Below, in pieces: positions 62,395-64,000 of a stretch of 64,000 nucleotides of DNA. The notes under the pieces are model-generated. The model did no database searches and was not told the origin of the DNA. It saw nothing but the letters and a program-made list of their open reading frames with translations. The first letter of the stretch is position 1; each line of letters opens with the position of its first letter. The stretch is from Nocardiopsis ganjiahuensis DSM 45031. Lineage in GTDB: Bacteria > Actinomycetota > Actinomycetes > Streptosporangiales > Streptosporangiaceae. The stretch lies in contig NZ_ANBA01000012.1 in the NCBI RefSeq assembly GCF_000341085.1, positions 1-64,000 of the forward strand. The letters run 5' to 3'. The translations under genes and the position numbers were made by a program.

Positions 62395-64000
62395 TTGCGT
62401 CGAACTGCTTCCGCGGCCGCGGTCATGGCCATGACCGCCGCTCTGCTTCCGATACCGGCCACTCTCTCGTCCGCGTCGGCGGAGCCCGAGGACGAGGGGT
62501 CGGCGGCCCCTCTCGTCGTGGACCGGATCACTCCGGACGCCCTCGACGAGGACAGCACCCTGCGGGTGGCGGGCGAGGTGATCAACACCACCGGGGAGTC
62601 CGTCGAGGACGTCACCGTCCGCATGCGGTACTCCAGACACCCCTTCACCTCCCGTGACGAGCTGGACGCGTTCGCCACCGGCGACGACTGGCAGCCCAAC
62701 GCCGCCGGACCGGACGAGGAGTTCGACGGCGAACTGGAGCCGGACGGCGCCCTCGAGTACTCGCTGAGCACCCCGGTCGAGGACCTGGGCCTGGACTCCT
62801 ACGGCGTGTACCCCATGGTCATCGAGGCCCTCGACGGTGAGGGCGAGCCCATCGGCGCCCAGTACACGTTCCTGCCCTACTCCCCCGACGACGACGTCCC
62901 CTCCGTGGACCTGGCCTGGGTCTGGCCGCTGATGGACACCCCCCAGCGGGCCGACGACGACACCTTCCTCAGCGACGGCCTCCACGGCTCCGTCGGCGCC
63001 GACGGGCGCCTGGGACGCCTCCTGCAGTCCGGCGCGCAGGTCCCGCTGTCCTTCGAGGCCGGTGACGCGGACCTCGTCGAGGAGCTGGGCCTGGAGGAAG
63101 AGGAGGCCCCGGAGGAGGAGGGCCTCCCAGCCGCGGACGCCACCGCGGAGGAGAACGCCGATTCGCTCACCCCGGAGGAGACCGAGGAGGCCGAGGACGA
63201 GGAGGACGCCGACGGCCCGGACGAGGACGACGAGGCCTCCCCGTCACGTACCGAGGGCATCCCGATCACCTGGGCGGTCGACCCCGGCACGCTCGACGAC
63301 ATCCTCCGTATGGCGTCGGAGGACCACGAGGTCCTCGAGGACCCGCTCGCGGACCCGGCCGAGAGCGACCCGGCCCGGCACGAGCAGGTCGCGAACGAGG
63401 CCGCCCAGGTGTGGCTGCGCGAGGCCCGCGCGGTACTGGCCGCCGACACCCTCGTGGCCTCGCCCTACGCCGGAACCGACCTGGGCGCGCTGCTCCGCAA
63501 CGACATGGAGTCCGACGCCGAGGCCTCGCTGCGGCTCGGACAGGAGGCCGTGGCGCGTGCGCTCGGGCTGGAGGCGGACGAGCGGTTCGCGGTTCCGGCC
63601 GGAGGGCTCATGGAGGAGAGCGTGCAGGCGCTGTTCACCGAGCACGGCGCCCACCGCTTCCTCCTGGACGAGGAGGCGGTCCCGCCCGCGTCCTGGATCA
63701 ACACGACCCCCACCGCGCAGGCGCCGCTGCCCGAGAGCGGTGCCGAGGAGGAGGGTGAGGAGCCCTACGCCCTGGTCGCCGACTCCGGGCTGACCGACGT
63801 GCTGTCCATGCCCTCTCAGGGACCCGGTGAGTCCACCCTGGCGCTCCAGCGCTTCGCCGCGGAGACCGCGATGATCGCCGGCGAGAACACCGGTGGCGAC
63901 CGCGTGGTCATCGCCGCCCCCGAGCCCGGCTGGGATCCCGGCCCCGAGCTGGCCGACGGTGTGCTCCAGGCCACCGACAGCCTTCCCTGGCTCTCGCCCG
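62395..64000 (+). CDS. DUF6049 membrane protein, 5' part (runs off the window)
   Basis: At least 535 residues are visible, open at the right edge. The TTG at 62395, with AGGAAA upstream, gives a clean signal peptide: LRRTASAAAVMAMTAALLPI then SSASA. The exported region has a beta domain (LVVDRITPDALDEDSTLRVAGEVINTTGESVEDVTVRMRYS), a Glu/Asp-rich insertion (about 235-290, EEEEAPEEEGL and similar) and a ITWAVDPGTLDDI segment. In Streptomyces this gene lies between pcnA and murJ; a role in envelope synthesis with MurJ is suspected but unproven. Confidence 0.85.
   Translation, partial: MRRTASAAAVMAMTAALLPIPATLSSASAEPEDEGSAAPLVVDRITPDALDEDSTLRVAGEVINTTGESVEDVTVRMRYSRHPFTSRDELDAFATGDDWQPNAAGPDEEFDGELEPDGALEYSLSTPVEDLGLDSYGVYPMVIEALDGEGEPIGAQYTFLPYSPDDDVPSVDLAWVWPLMDTPQRADDDTFLSDGLHGSVGADGRLGRLLQSGAQVPLSFEAGDADLVEELGLEEEEAPEEEGLPAADATAEENADSLTPEETEEAEDEEDADGPDEDDEASPSRTEGIPITWAVDPGTLDDILRMASEDHEVLEDPLADPAESDPARHEQVANEAAQVWLREARAVLAADTLVASPYAGTDLGALLRNDMESDAEASLRLGQEAVARALGLEADERFAVPAGGLMEESVQALFTEHGAHRFLLDEEAVPPASWINTTPTAQAPLPESGAEEEGEEPYALVADSGLTDVLSMPSQGPGESTLALQRFAAETAMIAGENTGGDRVVIAAPEPGWDPGPELADGVLQATDSLPWLSP

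Overview
The window is a 64 kb piece of a high-GC actinomycete chromosome. Operon starts are often GTG or TTG, tRNA genes encode their CCA, and the gene order matches the region left of oriC in Streptomyces and Nocardiopsis relatives (dnaX, ybaB, recR, ask, asd; dnaB, rplI, rpsR, ssb, rpsF, a bifunctional PBP, ino1, pcnA, a DUF6049 protein). A Nocardiopsaceae-like host is an inference from gene content and style; no rRNA is present to prove it. dnaA and dnaN are not in the window. By comparison with Streptomyces order, oriC should lie a few tens of kb past the right end. A perfect ParB site (parS) at 4441-4458 and many DnaA boxes fit an origin-proximal position.

Left part (1-19.8 kb): a two-component system, then a DUF4956/VTC-domain pair that shares an upstream DNA element with it; parS; a CopB-type copper ATPase behind two CsoR-like operators; a PAP2 membrane phosphatase; a FadR-type GntR regulator next to a pdhA-pdhB-pdhC operon; a WhiJ/AbaA-like regulatory cluster (two RsbW-like ATPases, a small membrane protein, an XRE/DUF5753 regulator and DUF397); several orphan small genes; and a second GntR regulator.

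Middle part (19.9-44.2 kb): the aspartate pathway pair ask-asd, recR and ybaB. Four regulator, enzyme and methyltransferase units plus a TetR/DUF6243 pair separate these from dnaX, the SRP RNA and tRNA-Ser(GGA). Then come a PfpI/GlxA divergent pair, pyruvate oxidase, a GDSL hydrolase, a 2,4-dienoyl-CoA reductase-like flavoenzyme with a PadR regulator, tRNA-Ser(CGA), tadA with two TadA-associated proteins, upp, and small membrane or unknown proteins. One of the small proteins has PHO-box-like repeats in front of it.

Right part (44.3-64 kb): an ABC-F ribosome-protection gene with a TetR-type operator, an apparently leaderless promoter and a 7-codon leader peptide MRLQIFL; dnaB with a cluster of DnaA boxes; a MATE exporter; a Tat-exported amidase; the rpsF-ssb-rpsR-rplI operon; a bifunctional PBP; inositol-phosphate synthase; an MFS protein; a GNAT enzyme; a methyltransferase; pcnA; and the 5' part of a DUF6049 membrane protein.

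The most interesting signal is a likely small regulon. Three near-identical operators (ACGAGACG-N3-CGTCT) lie between the TetR gene and DUF6243 at 27.1 kb and over the -10 box of the ABC-F gene at 44.4 kb. The ABC-F transcript appears to begin directly at the start codon of a leader peptide whose first residues, MRL, match the minimal macrolide-arrest motif known from ErmDL. All functional assignments come from reading translated motifs by eye. No database search was run.
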